Below are positions 31,071 through 42,774 of a stretch of 64,000 nucleotides of DNA, one piece after another. Location of the stretch: assembly GCF_000364625.1 (NCBI RefSeq), contig NZ_KB822599.1, positions 1-64,000 of the forward strand. Reading direction: 5' to 3'. Numbering within the stretch: position 1 is the first letter of the stretch; each line of letters begins with the position of its first letter. The position numbers and the translations under genes are program-made. Under the pieces are notes generated by a model. It was not told the origin of the DNA. It was given only the letters and a program-made list of their open reading frames with translations, and did no database searches. The DNA is from Pseudomonas thermotolerans DSM 14292. Its GTDB lineage: Bacteria > Pseudomonadota > Gammaproteobacteria > Pseudomonadales > Pseudomonadaceae.

Positions 31071-32474
31071 ATGCTGAAGAAGCTGTTCCAGACTCTCCGC
31101 CTGCCCCTGCGCCGCGCCAGGCCCCCGCGCACCACTCCCGAAGTGCTGACCAGCCGCCAGCATCCGTTGCGTCGCGGCCAGCGGATCAGCCGTCACGCCG
31201 TCAGCGTGGTCGAGCGCCTGCAACAGGCGGGCTACCAGGCCTATCTGGTCGGCGGCTGCGTGCGCGACCTGCTGCTCGACCTCGAGCCGAAGGACTTCGA
31301 CGTTGCCACCAACGCCACTCCCGAGCAGGTCCGTGCCGAATTCCGTAACGCCCGGGTGATCGGCCGGCGCTTCAAGCTGGTCCATGTGCACTTCGGCCGC
31401 GAGATCATCGAGGTGGCCACCTTCCGCGCCCAGCACCCGCAGGGTGACGAGGAGGTCGACAGCGCCCAGGCTGCGCGCAACGAGAGCGGCCGGATCCTCC
31501 GCGACAATGTCTACGGGACCCTGGAGGACGACGCCCAGCGCCGCGACTTCACCATCAACGCGCTGTACTTCGACGTCACCGCCGAGCGCATCCTCGACTA
31601 CGCCCGCGGCGTCCACGACATCCGCAACCGCCTAATCCGTCTGATCGGCGATCCCGAGCAGCGCTACCTTGAGGACCCCGTGCGCATGCTGCGCGCGGTG
31701 CGCTTCGCCGCCAAGCTGGGCTTCGAGATCGAGAAGCACACCGCCGCCCCCATTCCCAAGCTGGCGCCCATGCTGCGCGAGATCCCTCCCGCGCGACTGT
31801 TCGACGAAGTGCTCAAGCTGTTCCTCTCCGGCTACGCCGAACGCACCTACCAGCTGCTCCTCCAGTACGACCTGTTCGCCCCACTGTTCCCGGCCAGCGC
31901 CGCCGCCCTCGAGCAGAACCCCGAGTACACCCACCGGCTGATCCGCCAGGCGCTGATCAACACCGACGAGCGCATCCGCCTGGGCAAGCCGGTCACCCCG
32001 GCCTTCCTGTTCGCCGCGCTGCTCTGGCCGGCGTTGCCGGCACGGGTAGCGCGTCTCCAAGAACGCGGCATGCCGCCGATTCCGGCCCTGCAGGAGGCCG
32101 CCCACGAGCTGATCAGCGAGCAGTGCCAGCGCATCGCCGTACCCAAGCGCTTCACCATCCCGATCCGCGAGATCTGGGACATGCAGGAACGCCTGCCTCG
32201 GCGCACCGGCAAACGCGCCGACCTGCTGCTGGAAAGCCCGCGCTTCCGCGCCGGCTACGACTTCCTGTTGCTGCGTGAGAGCGCCGGCGACGACACCGGC
32301 GGCCTCGGCGCCTGGTGGACCGTCTACCAAGAAGCCAGCGACAGCGTGCGCCGGCAGATGATCCGCGAGCTGTCCAGCAAGGATGCCGGCGAAGGCGGCC
32401 AGCGCAAGCGCCGGCGCGGTGGCCGCAGGCGTCGCGGCAGCAACGCGGCAACGCCGGTGAGCGACGACCAGTGA
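31071..32474 (+). CDS. pcnB: Poly(A) polymerase I
   Basis: 467 aa nucleotidyltransferase that adds poly(A) tails to RNA for decay. Class II NTase signature GGCVRDLLLDLEPKDFDVAT (about 61-80), RRDFTINALYFD (catalytic Asp) and the RNA-binding region LRAVRFAAKLGFEIE. The C-terminus ends in a strongly basic tail (KRRRGGRRRRG), typical of PcnB rather than CCA-adding enzymes. It overlaps folK by one base. Confidence 0.95.
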   Translation: MLKKLFQTLRLPLRRARPPRTTPEVLTSRQHPLRRGQRISRHAVSVVERLQQAGYQAYLVGGCVRDLLLDLEPKDFDVATNATPEQVRAEFRNARVIGRRFKLVHVHFGREIIEVATFRAQHPQGDEEVDSAQAARNESGRILRDNVYGTLEDDAQRRDFTINALYFDVTAERILDYARGVHDIRNRLIRLIGDPEQRYLEDPVRMLRAVRFAAKLGFEIEKHTAAPIPKLAPMLREIPPARLFDEVLKLFLSGYAERTYQLLLQYDLFAPLFPASAAALEQNPEYTHRLIRQALINTDERIRLGKPVTPAFLFAALLWPALPARVARLQERGMPPIPALQEAAHELISEQCQRIAVPKRFTIPIREIWDMQERLPRRTGKRADLLLESPRFRAGYDFLLLRESAGDDTGGLGAWWTVYQEASDSVRRQMIRELSSKDAGEGGQRKRRRGGRRRRGSNAATPVSDDQ

Positions 32475-32965
32475 TGGAACGGGTCTACATCGGCCTCGGC
32501 AGCAACCTGGCCGAACCGGCCGAGCAACTGCGCCAGGCGCTGACCGCCCTCGCCGCCCTGCCCGCCTCGCAGCTGGTGCGCCACTCCTCGCTGTACGCCA
32601 GCGACCCGCTGGGCCCGCCGGACCAGCCGCGCTACGTCAACGCCGTAGCCGCCCTGGACACTGGACTCGCCCCCCTGGAGCTGCTCGATGCCCTGCAGCG
32701 CATCGAGCAGGAGCAGGGGCGCCAGCGCAAGGCCGAGCGCTGGGGGCCGCGCACCCTGGACCTGGACATCCTGCTGTTCGGCAGCCGGATCATCGACGAG
32801 CCACGCCTCACCGTGCCGCACTACCACATGCACGCCCGCGCCTTCGTCCTCTACCCGCTGGCGGAGATCGCCGAGGACCTGGTGATGCCCGACGGCCGAC
32901 CGCTGGTCGATTGGCTGGCCGCCTGCCCCTTCGCAGGGCTCGAGCGCCTGCCGGCGCCTGCCTGA
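32474..32965 (+). CDS. folK: HPPK, folate biosynthesis pyrophosphokinase
   Basis: 163 aa 6-hydroxymethyl-7,8-dihydropterin pyrophosphokinase. Family motifs YIGLGSNL (N-terminus), RKAERWGPRTLDLDILLFG (catalytic loop and Asp pair) and PHYHMHARAFVLYPLAEIA are present. The ATG at 32474 shares a base with the pcnB stop (TGATG). Confidence 0.95.
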   Translation: MERVYIGLGSNLAEPAEQLRQALTALAALPASQLVRHSSLYASDPLGPPDQPRYVNAVAALDTGLAPLELLDALQRIEQEQGRQRKAERWGPRTLDLDILLFGSRIIDEPRLTVPHYHMHARAFVLYPLAEIAEDLVMPDGRPLVDWLAACPFAGLERLPAPA

Positions 32966-33136
32966 GCACCAGGCGCCACGCACCGTTCCACTCTGGCGCC
33001 CGCATACCAGGCAGCCCGGGTAACGTGGCGGTAACAGACCGGTAACACCCGCAATTGACTTCCCGTCCGCCCATCTGGACTATAGGCCTCCCGCCGCCCC
33101 AACCGGGCGAGAAAGGGCCCGATCGAGGAACATTTC

Positions 33137-33937
33137 ATGCCTGATGTAACCCTGACCACCCTTCAGGAGATGAAGCGGAATGGTGACAAGATCACCATGC
33201 TCACCGCCTACGATGCCACCTTCGCCCGTGCCGCCTGCCAGGCCGGCGTCGAAGTGCTGCTGGTCGGCGACTCCCTGGGCATGGTCGTCCAGGGCAACGA
33301 CAGCACCCTGCCGGTCAGCGTCGAGGAGATGGCCTACCACACTGCCTGCGTGAAGCGCGGCAATCAGGGGGCGCTGATCGCCACCGACCTGCCCTTCATG
33401 AGCTACGCGACCCTCGAGCAGACCCTGGCCAACTGCGCCCGGGTCATGCAGGCCGGCGCGCACATGGTCAAGCTGGAGGGCGGCGCCAACCTGGTTCCGG
33501 CGGTACAGCGCCTGGCCGAGAACGGCGTGCCGGTGTGCGCGCACCTGGGCCTGACCCCGCAGTCGGTGAACCTCTTCGGCGGTTACAAGGTGCAGGGCCG
33601 CGGCGACGCCCAGGCGCGCCGCCTGCGCGAGGACGCCCTGGCCCTGGAACAGGCCGGCGCGGCCATGCTGCTGCTGGAGTGCGTGCCCAGCGACCTGGCC
33701 AGCGAGATCGCCCGCACGGCGCGGGTCCCGGTGATCGGCATCGGCGCCGGCGCCGGTACCGACGGCCAGGTGCTGGTGCTACACGACATGCTCGGACTGT
33801 CGCTGACCGGCCGCACGCCGAAATTCGTCAAGAACTTCATGGCCGGCCAGGGATCCATCCAGGACGCCTTCGCCGCCTACGTCAAGGCCGTCAAGGACGG
33901 CTCCTTCCCTGCCGCCGAGCACGGATTCTCCGCATGA
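33137..33937 (+). CDS. panB: 3-methyl-2-oxobutanoate hydroxymethyltransferase
   Basis: 266 aa TIM-barrel enzyme making ketopantoate from 2-oxoisovalerate and methylene-tetrahydrofolate, the first committed step of pantothenate synthesis. Seen: [23 protein letters not shown] (metal-binding Asp), [22 protein letters not shown]. Its substrate is the IlvC-pathway product. It overlaps panC by 4 bases (ATGA). Confidence 0.96.
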   Translation: MPDVTLTTLQEMKRNGDKITMLTAYDATFARAACQAGVEVLLVGDSLGMVVQGNDSTLPVSVEEMAYHTACVKRGNQGALIATDLPFMSYATLEQTLANCARVMQAGAHMVKLEGGANLVPAVQRLAENGVPVCAHLGLTPQSVNLFGGYKVQGRGDAQARRLREDALALEQAGAAMLLLECVPSDLASEIARTARVPVIGIGAGAGTDGQVLVLHDMLGLSLTGRTPKFVKNFMAGQGSIQDAFAAYVKAVKDGSFPAAEHGFSA

Positions 33938-34794
33938 ACACCGTTACCACCGTCCGCGAGCTGCGCGCCGCGGTCGCCCAGGCACGCGCCGAGGGCAAGG
34001 ACATCGGCCTGGTGCCGACCATGGGCAACCTGCACGCCGGGCACATCGCCCTGGTCGAGCAGGCCGCCCAGCGCACCGGCTTCGTGGTCGCCAGCATCTT
34101 CGTCAACCCGCTGCAGTTCGGGCCCAACGAGGACCTGGCCAGCTACCCGCGAACCCTGGCTGACGACCAGAAGAAACTCCTTGACGCCGGCTGCGACCTG
34201 CTGTTCGCCCCCAGCGTGGAGGAAATGTATCCCCAGGGCATGCAGAGCCAGACCATCGTGCACGTCAGTGGCGTCTCCGAGGGGCTCTGCGGGGCTAGCC
34301 GCCCTGGCCACTTCGACGGCGTGGCCACCGTGGTCACCAAGCTGTTCCAGATGGTCCAGCCGGACCTGGCGATCTTCGGCCAGAAGGACTTCCAGCAGCT
34401 GGCGGTGATCCGCACCCTGGTACGCGACCTGAACATTCCGGTACAGATCCTCGGCATGCCTACGGTGCGCGCCGAGGACGGTCTGGCGCTGTCCTCGCGC
34501 AACGGCTACCTGAGCCCCGAGGAGCGCGCCATCGCCCCGCAGCTGTACCGCACCCTGCAGTGGCTGGGCGAGGAGGTCCGCGGCGGGCGCCGCGACTACG
34601 CGCAGCTCTGCGGCGAAGGCAGACAGCGCCTCACCGACGCCGGCTTCCGTCCCGACTACCTGGATATCTGCCAGGCTGACAGCCTGCGCCCGGCGCAGCC
34701 CGACGACCGTCATCTGGTGATCGCCGCCGCCGCCTACCTGGGCAACACCCGGTTGATCGACAACCTCGAAGTGGAGCTCGCCAGCGCCCCCTGA
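33934..34794 (+). CDS. panC: Pantothenate synthetase
   Basis: 286 aa enzyme joining pantoate and beta-alanine using ATP. Nucleotidyltransferase motifs [10 protein letters not shown] (HxGH), [25 protein letters not shown] and the KMSKS-equivalent [10 protein letters not shown] are present. Start ATG 33934 overlaps the panB stop. No panD (beta-alanine supply) follows, unlike P. aeruginosa. Confidence 0.96.
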   Translation: MNTVTTVRELRAAVAQARAEGKDIGLVPTMGNLHAGHIALVEQAAQRTGFVVASIFVNPLQFGPNEDLASYPRTLADDQKKLLDAGCDLLFAPSVEEMYPQGMQSQTIVHVSGVSEGLCGASRPGHFDGVATVVTKLFQMVQPDLAIFGQKDFQQLAVIRTLVRDLNIPVQILGMPTVRAEDGLALSSRNGYLSPEERAIAPQLYRTLQWLGEEVRGGRRDYAQLCGEGRQRLTDAGFRPDYLDICQADSLRPAQPDDRHLVIAAAAYLGNTRLIDNLEVELASAP

Positions 34795-34939
34795 CGCGGC
34801 GGAACACCGGGCCATGCCGTTCGAAGCCAGCGCTCCTGCCGCAAAGCACGTATTCTGTACTGAGCCTTGGGCAACGGGTCGAGCCGGCTCGGTACTGCCT
34901 TCTCGCTCAGGCGGACCGAATCCCTCCTGAGCAGACACC

Positions 34940-34967
34940 GAGCCCGGAGAGGACTTCCGGGCTCTTT
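34940..34967 (+). terminator. Terminator after panBC
   Basis: 9-bp stem GAGCCCGGA / TCCGGGCTC, loop GAGGACT, then TTT. It lies between panC and pgi; pgi likely has its own promoter or partial read-through. Confidence 0.6.
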
Positions 34968-35003
34968 GCTATCCGAAGCCTGTATCCGCTGAAGGAACCC
35001 GAC

Positions 35004-36668
35004 ATGTCGCATTACCAACAACCACTCGACGTCACCCGCCTGCCCGCGTGGCAATCCCTGGTCGAGCACCGGCGTGCGATGCAAGGTTTCAGCATGCGCG
35101 AGGCCTTCGCCGCCGACCCCGGGCGCTTCCAGGAATTCTCGCTCAGCGCCTGCGGTCTGCTGCTCGACTACTCGAAGAACCTGATCACCCGTGAAACCCG
35201 CGACCTGCTGGTGCGCCTGGCCGAGGAAGCCAGACTCAGGAGCGCCATCGAGGCACTGTTCCGCGGCGAGCCGGTCAACGCCTCGGAAGGCCGCCCGGCC
35301 CTGCACACCGCCCTGCGCCGTCCGGTCGCCGACCGTCTCGAGGTCAACGGCACGGACGTGATGCCGGAGGTGCACCGCGTGCTCGGCCAGATGACCGAGC
35401 TGGTCGGACGCATCCACGACGGCCTATGGCGCGGCTACAGCGAGAAGCCGATCACCGACGTGGTGAACATCGGCATCGGCGGCTCCTTCCTCGGCCCGCA
35501 GCTGGTCTCCGAGGCGCTGCTGCCGTTCGCCCAGCGCGGCGTGCGCTGCCACTACCTGGCCAATATCGACGGCAGCGAGTTCCACGAGCTGTCCGCCCGC
35601 CTCAGGGCGGAGACCACTCTGTTCATCGTTTCCTCGAAGTCCTTCGGCACCCTGGAGACCCTGAAGAACGCCCAGGCCGCGCGCACCTGGTACCTGGCCC
35701 AGGGCGGCTCGCAGGCTGAGCTGCACCGCCACTTCATCGCCGTCACCAGCAACCAGGCGGCGGCACTGGAATTCGGCATCCGCGCGGAGAACATCTTCCC
35801 CATGTGGGACTGGGTCGGCGGGCGCTATTCGCTGTGGTCGGCCATAGGCCTGCCGATCGCCCTGGCCATCGGCATGTCCAACTTCAAGGAGCTGCTGTCC
35901 GGTGCCTACAGCATGGACCAGCACTTCCTGAGCGCCCCCTTCGAACGCAACATGCCAGTGCTGCTGGCCCTGCTGGGTCTCTGGTACGGCAACTTCTGGG
36001 GCGCGCAGAGCCACGCGATCCTGCCCTACGATCACTACCTGCGGAACATCACCCAGCACCTGCAGCAGCTGGACATGGAGTCCAACGGCAAGAGCGTGCG
36101 CCAAGACGGCGCTCCGGTAAGCTGTGCCACCGGCCCGGTAATCTGGGGCGGTGTGGGCTGCAACGGCCAGCACGCCTACCACCAGCTGCTGCATCAGGGC
36201 ACCCTGCTGATCCCCGCAGACTTCATCGTCCCGGTGGCCAGCCACAACCCGGTGGCCGACCACCAACAGTGGCTGTACGCCAACTGCCTGTCGCAGAGCC
36301 AGGCGCTGATGCTCGGCAAGACCCGCGCGGAGGCCGAAGCGGAACTACGCGCCAAGGGCCTGCCGGAAGAGGAAGTGCAGCGTCTGGCGCCGCACAAGGT
36401 GATTCCCGGCAACCGGCCGAGCAACACCCTGGTCATGGAACGGGTCAGCCCGCGCCGCCTGGGCGCACTGGTGGCCATGTACGAGCACAAGGTGTTCGTG
36501 CAGAGCGTGCTCTGGGGCATCAACGCCTTCGACCAGTGGGGCGTGGAGCTCGGCAAGGAGCTGGGCAGGGACGTCTACCAGTGCCTGACCGGCCACGACG
36601 AGCGCCACACCGCCGACGCTTCCACACAGGGCCTGATCGACTTCTTCCGCGCCCATCACCGCGGCTGA
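35004..36668 (+). CDS. pgi: Glucose-6-phosphate isomerase
   Basis: 554 aa. Interconverts glucose-6-phosphate and fructose-6-phosphate. PGI signatures are clear: [11 protein letters not shown], the phosphate-binding [25 protein letters not shown] and the C-terminal [21 protein letters not shown]. Length matches the Pseudomonas enzyme. ATG 35004 with AAGGAA upstream. Confidence 0.97.
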   Translation: MSHYQQPLDVTRLPAWQSLVEHRRAMQGFSMREAFAADPGRFQEFSLSACGLLLDYSKNLITRETRDLLVRLAEEARLRSAIEALFRGEPVNASEGRPALHTALRRPVADRLEVNGTDVMPEVHRVLGQMTELVGRIHDGLWRGYSEKPITDVVNIGIGGSFLGPQLVSEALLPFAQRGVRCHYLANIDGSEFHELSARLRAETTLFIVSSKSFGTLETLKNAQAARTWYLAQGGSQAELHRHFIAVTSNQAAALEFGIRAENIFPMWDWVGGRYSLWSAIGLPIALAIGMSNFKELLSGAYSMDQHFLSAPFERNMPVLLALLGLWYGNFWGAQSHAILPYDHYLRNITQHLQQLDMESNGKSVRQDGAPVSCATGPVIWGGVGCNGQHAYHQLLHQGTLLIPADFIVPVASHNPVADHQQWLYANCLSQSQALMLGKTRAEAEAELRAKGLPEEEVQRLAPHKVIPGNRPSNTLVMERVSPRRLGALVAMYEHKVFVQSVLWGINAFDQWGVELGKELGRDVYQCLTGHDERHTADASTQGLIDFFRAHHRG

Positions 36669-36688
36669 ACGCTCACCGCCTCCCTCGC

Positions 36689-36711
36689 GAACCCGGCTCG
36701 GCGCCGGGTTC
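36689..36711 (+). terminator. Hairpin after pgi
   Basis: 9-bp perfect stem GAACCCGGC / GCCGGGTTC, loop TCGGC. No T run follows, so terminator function is probable only from position. Confidence 0.5.
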
Positions 36712-36783
36712 GTGCCCGCCGCAATGTTCTACAGTCTAGGGGTTGAACCCGACACCGGCATCGACCACCCTATTTCCCCAGCC

Positions 36784-36800
36784 AACAACAACAAGACAAG
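36784..36800 (+). promoter_or_regulatory. A-rich Hfq/Crc motif in acs leader
   Basis: AACAACAACAAGACAAG, 11 bases upstream of the acs ATG and directly before the weak ribosome binding site. It contains the AANAANAA target of the Hfq/Crc repressor complex, implying catabolite repression of acetate use. Confidence 0.7.
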
Positions 36801-36811
36801 TAGGCCCTGCC

Positions 36812-38749
<1,938 letters not shown>

Positions 38750-38790
38750 AGGCCCCGGGCTGCCTCGGCAGCCCCGAGCGGCACGGCGCG

Positions 38791-38812
38791 ACGGCCCCTG
38801 CGGGGGCCGTCG
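38791..38812 (+). terminator. Hairpin after acsA
   Basis: 8-bp perfect stem ACGGCCCC / GGGGCCGT, loop TGCG, followed by CGTCGTT. It separates the convergent acsA and clsB-like genes. Confidence 0.5.
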
Positions 38813-38815
38813 TCG

Positions 38816-39970
38816 TTACTGGCGGCGGTACAGCAGGTTCACCACCAGGCGGTCCATCCAGCCCCACAGGTATTGGCGGAGGCGCTTGTGCAGTGGCCGC
38901 TGACGCCAGGCTTCTAGGGTCACCTCCCGGCTGCTGGCGAAGTCGGCCGCCAGACAGGCCTCCACCTCCCGGGTCAGGCTGCGGTCCAGGGCCTCCAGAT
39001 TGGCCTCCAGGTTGAAGCGCAGGTTCCAGTGGTCGAAGTTGCAGGAGCCGACGCTCACCCAGTCGTCCACCAGAACCATTTTCAGGTGCAGGAAGCGTGG
39101 CCCGTACTCGTGGATGCGCACCCCCGCGCGCAGCAGACGGTGGTAGTAGCGCTGCCCGGCGTAGCGCACCGGCGGGTGGTCGGTGTTGTGGCTGGTCAGC
39201 AGTAGGCGCACCTCGACGCCGCGCCGCGCGGCATGCTGTAGCGCCCGGCGCACCTTCCAGCTGGGCAGGAAATAGGGCGTGGCCAGCCAGATCCGCCGCT
39301 TGGCGCGGCGCAAGCTGCGCACCAGCGACTGGACTATGTCGCGGTTCTGCCGGGCATCGGCGTAGGCCAGCCGGCCCATGCCATGCCCCTGGGGAGGCAG
39401 CGGCGGCAGGCGGTCCAGTCCCGGCGCCTCCTCGGGCCTCCAGGGCCGCCGGCCGACGTTGGCCTGCCACTGGTAGTCGAACAGCAGCTGCCAATGGGCA
39501 ACCAGCGGCCCCTCGATGCTGACCATCACCTCATGCCAGAGACTTTTCGCCTCGCCCGGACGCCAGAACTCGTCGGTGGCGCCGGTACCGCCGACGAAGG
39601 CGATGCGCCGGTCGACCACCAACAGCTTGCGGTGGTCGCGATGCAGGTTGTGCAGGCCGCGCCTCCAGCGCAGCGGGTTGTACAGGCGCAGCGCCACGCC
39701 GGCCTCGCTCAGGCACTGGCGCAGGCGGCTGCCGAAACGCAGACTGCCGAAGCCGTCGAACAGGCAGCGCACCTCCACCCCGCGTCGCGCAGCGGCGGCC
39801 AGCGCCTCCACCAGCACCTCGCTGCAGCGGCCGTCCTCCACCAGGTAGAGCTCCAGCAGCACTTCCCGCTCAGCCCCGGCGATGGCCTCGAGCATCGCCG
39901 GAAAGAAGCTCGGCCCGTCGATCAGCAGGGCAAAGCGGTTGCCGGAGCGCCAGGGGAAGATGTGGCCCAT
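38816..39970 (-). CDS. clsB: Cardiolipin synthase B-like phospholipase D protein
   Basis: 384 aa with two PLD/HKD motifs: His113-Lys115-Asp120 (HRKLLVVD) and His295-Lys297-Asp302 (HLKMVLVD), each with the usual downstream Gly/Ser/Asn residues. Both catalytic halves are intact and there is no N-terminal membrane anchor, as in ClsB of E. coli. It likely makes cardiolipin or phosphatidylglycerol. It overlaps the yceI-like gene by one base. Confidence 0.85.
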   Translation of the reverse strand: MGHIFPWRSGNRFALLIDGPSFFPAMLEAIAGAEREVLLELYLVEDGRCSEVLVEALAAAARRGVEVRCLFDGFGSLRFGSRLRQCLSEAGVALRLYNPLRWRRGLHNLHRDHRKLLVVDRRIAFVGGTGATDEFWRPGEAKSLWHEVMVSIEGPLVAHWQLLFDYQWQANVGRRPWRPEEAPGLDRLPPLPPQGHGMGRLAYADARQNRDIVQSLVRSLRRAKRRIWLATPYFLPSWKVRRALQHAARRGVEVRLLLTSHNTDHPPVRYAGQRYYHRLLRAGVRIHEYGPRFLHLKMVLVDDWVSVGSCNFDHWNLRFNLEANLEALDRSLTREVEACLAADFASSREVTLEAWRQRPLHKRLRQYLWGWMDRLVVNLLYRRQ

Positions 39971-40545
39971 CAGCGTTCGGTGAAGATCAGCACCGCACTC
40001 ACCGGCACCGATGGGCTGATGGCATCGATGCCACCGGCCCGGCGCAGGGCCTCGACGCCCTGGCCGAGGGCGAAGTCGTCGAGGTGCAGGACCAGCGGCG
40101 CCAAGCTGACCACCTGAAAGCGCCGGTCGTCCAGGCGGGTGGCCAGCAGCTCGGCGTCGTAGCGGTGCTCCTGGCCGCGCAGGCTGACGGTCAGCGGCAG
40201 GTTCAGCTCCAGCTGGGCGCCAGGCGCCAGATCGGTGATCGGACCGAGGTCGATCTGCGTGCTGATCTGCGCGTCGGCGAAGCGCTCAACCTCGAACAGC
40301 AGCTTGCGCAGGTACTCATCGCGCCGGGGGATGCCGGTGCTCACCGAGTCCAGCTCGATGCGCAGGCGCGCCTGGCCCGTGTCGCTGATGCGCCCGTGCA
40401 GGGTGAGGAAGCGGTGTACCTCGGAGAGATTGCCGGAGCGGGTGGAGATGAAGGAGATCCGCGAGGATTCGTTGTCCAGGTACCAGGCGGCCTGGGCGGG
40501 CAGCGCCAGGCAGCAGGCGAGCAGAAGGGTCGACAGTAGACGCAT
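39970..40545 (-). CDS. YceI family periplasmic lipid-binding protein
   Basis: 191 aa. Signal peptide (about 1-19, ending PAQA) and then the lipocalin-like YceI fold: AWYLDNESSRISFISTRSG, a central HGRISDTGQARLRIELDSV, and RDEYLRKLLFEVERF. Family members bind polyisoprenoids. I chose ATG 40545 because AAGG is 6 bases upstream; ATG 40551 touches that site. 191 aa equals E. coli YceI. Confidence 0.87.
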   Translation of the reverse strand: MRLLSTLLLACCLALPAQAAWYLDNESSRISFISTRSGNLSEVHRFLTLHGRISDTGQARLRIELDSVSTGIPRRDEYLRKLLFEVERFADAQISTQIDLGPITDLAPGAQLELNLPLTVSLRGQEHRYDAELLATRLDDRRFQVVSLAPLVLHLDDFALGQGVEALRRAGGIDAISPSVPVSAVLIFTER

Positions 40546-40657
40546 GGGCATCCTTGGGGCGGGCCAAACTCAGGCGGTGAACGATAGCCCTCCGCTTCGC
40601 CGTTGCAAACCCATGCGCAGAGCGAAGCCAGTGCGCCGCCGGGCCTGAATGCCCCGG

Positions 40658-41554
40658 CTAGGCGTCCTTGCGCCGGGCGAAGCTGGCCAGGGCCTTGTCC
40701 AGGCGTTTTTCACGGGCACCGCGGGCCACCTCCAGCAGACGCTGGTCACGCTGCCATACGGCCGCCAGCTCCGCCGAGCCACTGGCGAAGGCGGCGTTCA
40801 CCTCGTCCCTGAGCGCCGCCTGCTGGGCGAACAGACCACCGAGCAGCACATGGCTGGCCGCGGCACGGGCCGGCTGGCGGGCCACCTCGGAGCAGCCGAC
40901 GAGCAGGGCGAGCAGGCGCAGGCGCAGCGCCTGGGGCCAGCCGTGCAGGGTGGCGATCCCCAGCTGCCAGGCCGTCACCGCGGTCAGCACGTGCAGATCC
41001 TCGAGGGTGCGGAACGGCTTGACGTAATCGTCCCAGCCGTCGCCCTCCAGCACTTCGCAGCCCACGCCATCCAGATGCAGGCGGCCATGGCCCACCTCGG
41101 GCATCAGCGGCAGGGCCGGCAAGGGCTCCAGGCGCACTCCGGCGCTGCCGGCCCGCACCACGCAGAGCGCCAGGCGCGGCGCCTCGCCGGGGCCCTCGGC
41201 ACGGGCGGCGACCAGCATCCAGGCGGCCGCCTCCACTGCGGTGACGAAATCCTTGCGGCCGTGCAACGCCTCCCCGTCCAGGCGGGTCTGCAGCTCGGCC
41301 GGGCGCACGCTGCGGTTCTCGGTGACGCACAGTGCTCCGGGGGTCCTCGGCGCCGCCGGCCAGAGGGCGCGCAACGCCGCCTGGTAGCCGACGAAGAAGG
41401 CCAGCCCCGGGCTGGGCGCCAGCCGCCCGCCAAGCAGTGCCAGCTCGAAGGAGGAGGGCCGTCCGCCGAGGCGCTCGACGAGCTGTGCGTACCAGTCGGC
41501 CAAAGGACGGGCAGGCAGGGGCTCGGGGGTTTCCAGCAGGCGCTGCCAGGGCAT
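40658..41554 (-). CDS. Acyl-CoA dehydrogenase-like protein, incomplete domain set
   Basis: 298 aa. The middle resembles the beta domain of acyl-CoA dehydrogenases (TRLDGEALHGRKDFVTAVEA, LPLMPEVGHGRLHLDGVGCE) and the C-terminal third is helical and Ala/Leu-rich. The usual FAD-binding motifs and catalytic glutamate region are not evident, and the protein is about 80-90 residues shorter than typical members. It may be a degenerate paralogue or a non-catalytic relative. No obvious operon partner. Confidence 0.6.
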   Translation of the reverse strand: MPWQRLLETPEPLPARPLADWYAQLVERLGGRPSSFELALLGGRLAPSPGLAFFVGYQAALRALWPAAPRTPGALCVTENRSVRPAELQTRLDGEALHGRKDFVTAVEAAAWMLVAARAEGPGEAPRLALCVVRAGSAGVRLEPLPALPLMPEVGHGRLHLDGVGCEVLEGDGWDDYVKPFRTLEDLHVLTAVTAWQLGIATLHGWPQALRLRLLALLVGCSEVARQPARAAASHVLLGGLFAQQAALRDEVNAAFASGSAELAAVWQRDQRLLEVARGAREKRLDKALASFARRKDA

Positions 41555-41666
41555 GGCGAATTCTCCTCGTCAGGCAGGTCATCGGGCGGACACCGGGATT
41601 TCCTAGGTTGCCCATGGCGGCAGGCGACCGCAAGGCGAGTGGCGCCCGGACGCGGGCGACCGCCGC

Positions 41667-42248
41667 TCAACGGCGCGCCAGCTCGTTCCGGGCGAAGCGT
41701 TGCAGCTCGGGATAGAAGCGCCGGAAGTCCTCGCCGAGTGGCTCGTAGAGGCGCGCCAGCTCCTCCCAGGCACCGTTCAGCAGCTCGGGGCGCGACAGAC
41801 GCCGGCGCATGCCCTCCAGAGCCAGCTCGACGCTGTCGAACTCGCGGTAGCTACCCAGCCAGTCCTGCGCCGCCATACGCGGGGCGATCAACGCCAGGCG
41901 CCCGGGCAGGCCGTCCGCCGCATCCAGGGCGCGGTAGACCCGCGCGGTGAAGGCCGGCAGCGGCTCCTCGGCATAGCGCGCCCAGTCGCGGGCCAGGCAG
42001 TGGTCGAAGAACAGGTCGAGAACGATCCCGGCCATACGCCGCCGTGCGCCGGGAAAGCGCTCCCGGGCGGCGATCACCACGGGGTGCCGGTCGGTGAACG
42101 CGTCGATGCGCCGGTGCAGGCGGATGGCCGCCTCGGTCTCCGGAGCGAAACGCCCGGCCAGGGCGCCCTTGACGAAGTCGCCGTAGAGACTGCCGAGCAG
42201 TTGTTCCGGCCGCTGGCCGCCGAGATGCAGGTGAGCGAGGTAGTTCAT
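41667..42248 (-). CDS. acpH: Acyl carrier protein phosphodiesterase
   Basis: 193 aa HD-like phosphodiesterase that removes the 4'-phosphopantetheine arm from ACP. Family N-terminus MNYLAHLHLGGQRPEQLLGS, GDFVKG (metal-binding Asp), LHRRIDAFTDRHP (HD-type His/Asp) and DLFFDHCLARDW are present. ATG 42248 gives exactly the E. coli length; the frame extends upstream to 42287. Confidence 0.9.
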   Translation of the reverse strand: MNYLAHLHLGGQRPEQLLGSLYGDFVKGALAGRFAPETEAAIRLHRRIDAFTDRHPVVIAARERFPGARRRMAGIVLDLFFDHCLARDWARYAEEPLPAFTARVYRALDAADGLPGRLALIAPRMAAQDWLGSYREFDSVELALEGMRRRLSRPELLNGAWEELARLYEPLGEDFRRFYPELQRFARNELARR

Positions 42249-42318
42249 TCCACCATGGTGCGCGAGGCGGACGGCTTCGGCAAACATTGCTGCGCTCGAT
42301 GATTACTATCGGGCGAAA

Positions 42319-42354
42319 CGAACTGTCCATCGCCTCCGGCCGATATACAGTTCG
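42319..42354. promoter_or_regulatory. Inverted repeat upstream of arsR-type gene
   Basis: Perfect CGAACTGT - 20 bases - ACAGTTCG between divergent acpH and the ArsR-family gene. A TATACA -10-like box (42344-42349) overlaps the right arm. Likely operator for the adjacent regulator. Confidence 0.55.
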
Positions 42355-42384
42355 CGCCAAGACACCAGCCAAAGGCCCATTGCC

Positions 42385-42687
42385 ATGCCCATCGACCTCG
42401 ACGCCGTCCTCAAGGCCCTCGCCCACCCGCTGCGCCGTCAGATGCTGCACTGGCTGCAGGAGCCGGAGCGGCATTGCCCGGCCCAGACGCATCCGTTCGA
42501 GATCGGCGTCTGCGCCGGCCAGTTCGACCGGCGATGCGGCCTGTCGCAGTCCACCGTCTCGGCACACCTGGCGACCCTGCAGCGCGCCGGGCTGGTCAGC
42601 CGCCACAGGATCGGCCAGTGGCATTTCTTCCGCCGCGACGAGGCCACCATCGCCGCCTTTCTCCACCAGTTGGGCGAAACCCTGTGA
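42385..42687 (+). CDS. ArsR-family transcriptional regulator
   Basis: 100 aa winged helix regulator: ALAHPLRRQMLHWLQEPE (N-terminal helices) and a recognition helix QSTVSAHLATLQRAGLVS. Cysteines at FEIGVC, RRC and HCP could sense thiol-reactive electrophiles or metals. It sits 87 bases upstream of an Old Yellow Enzyme, a recurrent Pseudomonas pairing, so it probably controls that gene. Confidence 0.85.
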   Translation: MPIDLDAVLKALAHPLRRQMLHWLQEPERHCPAQTHPFEIGVCAGQFDRRCGLSQSTVSAHLATLQRAGLVSRHRIGQWHFFRRDEATIAAFLHQLGETL

Positions 42688-42774
42688 GCGCCCCACCGCC
42701 CATGCCCCGCGACGTCGCCCGACTTGAAACGCCTTCCGCCTGACCTCATCCCTTGATCCCAAGGAGGACCCAGC

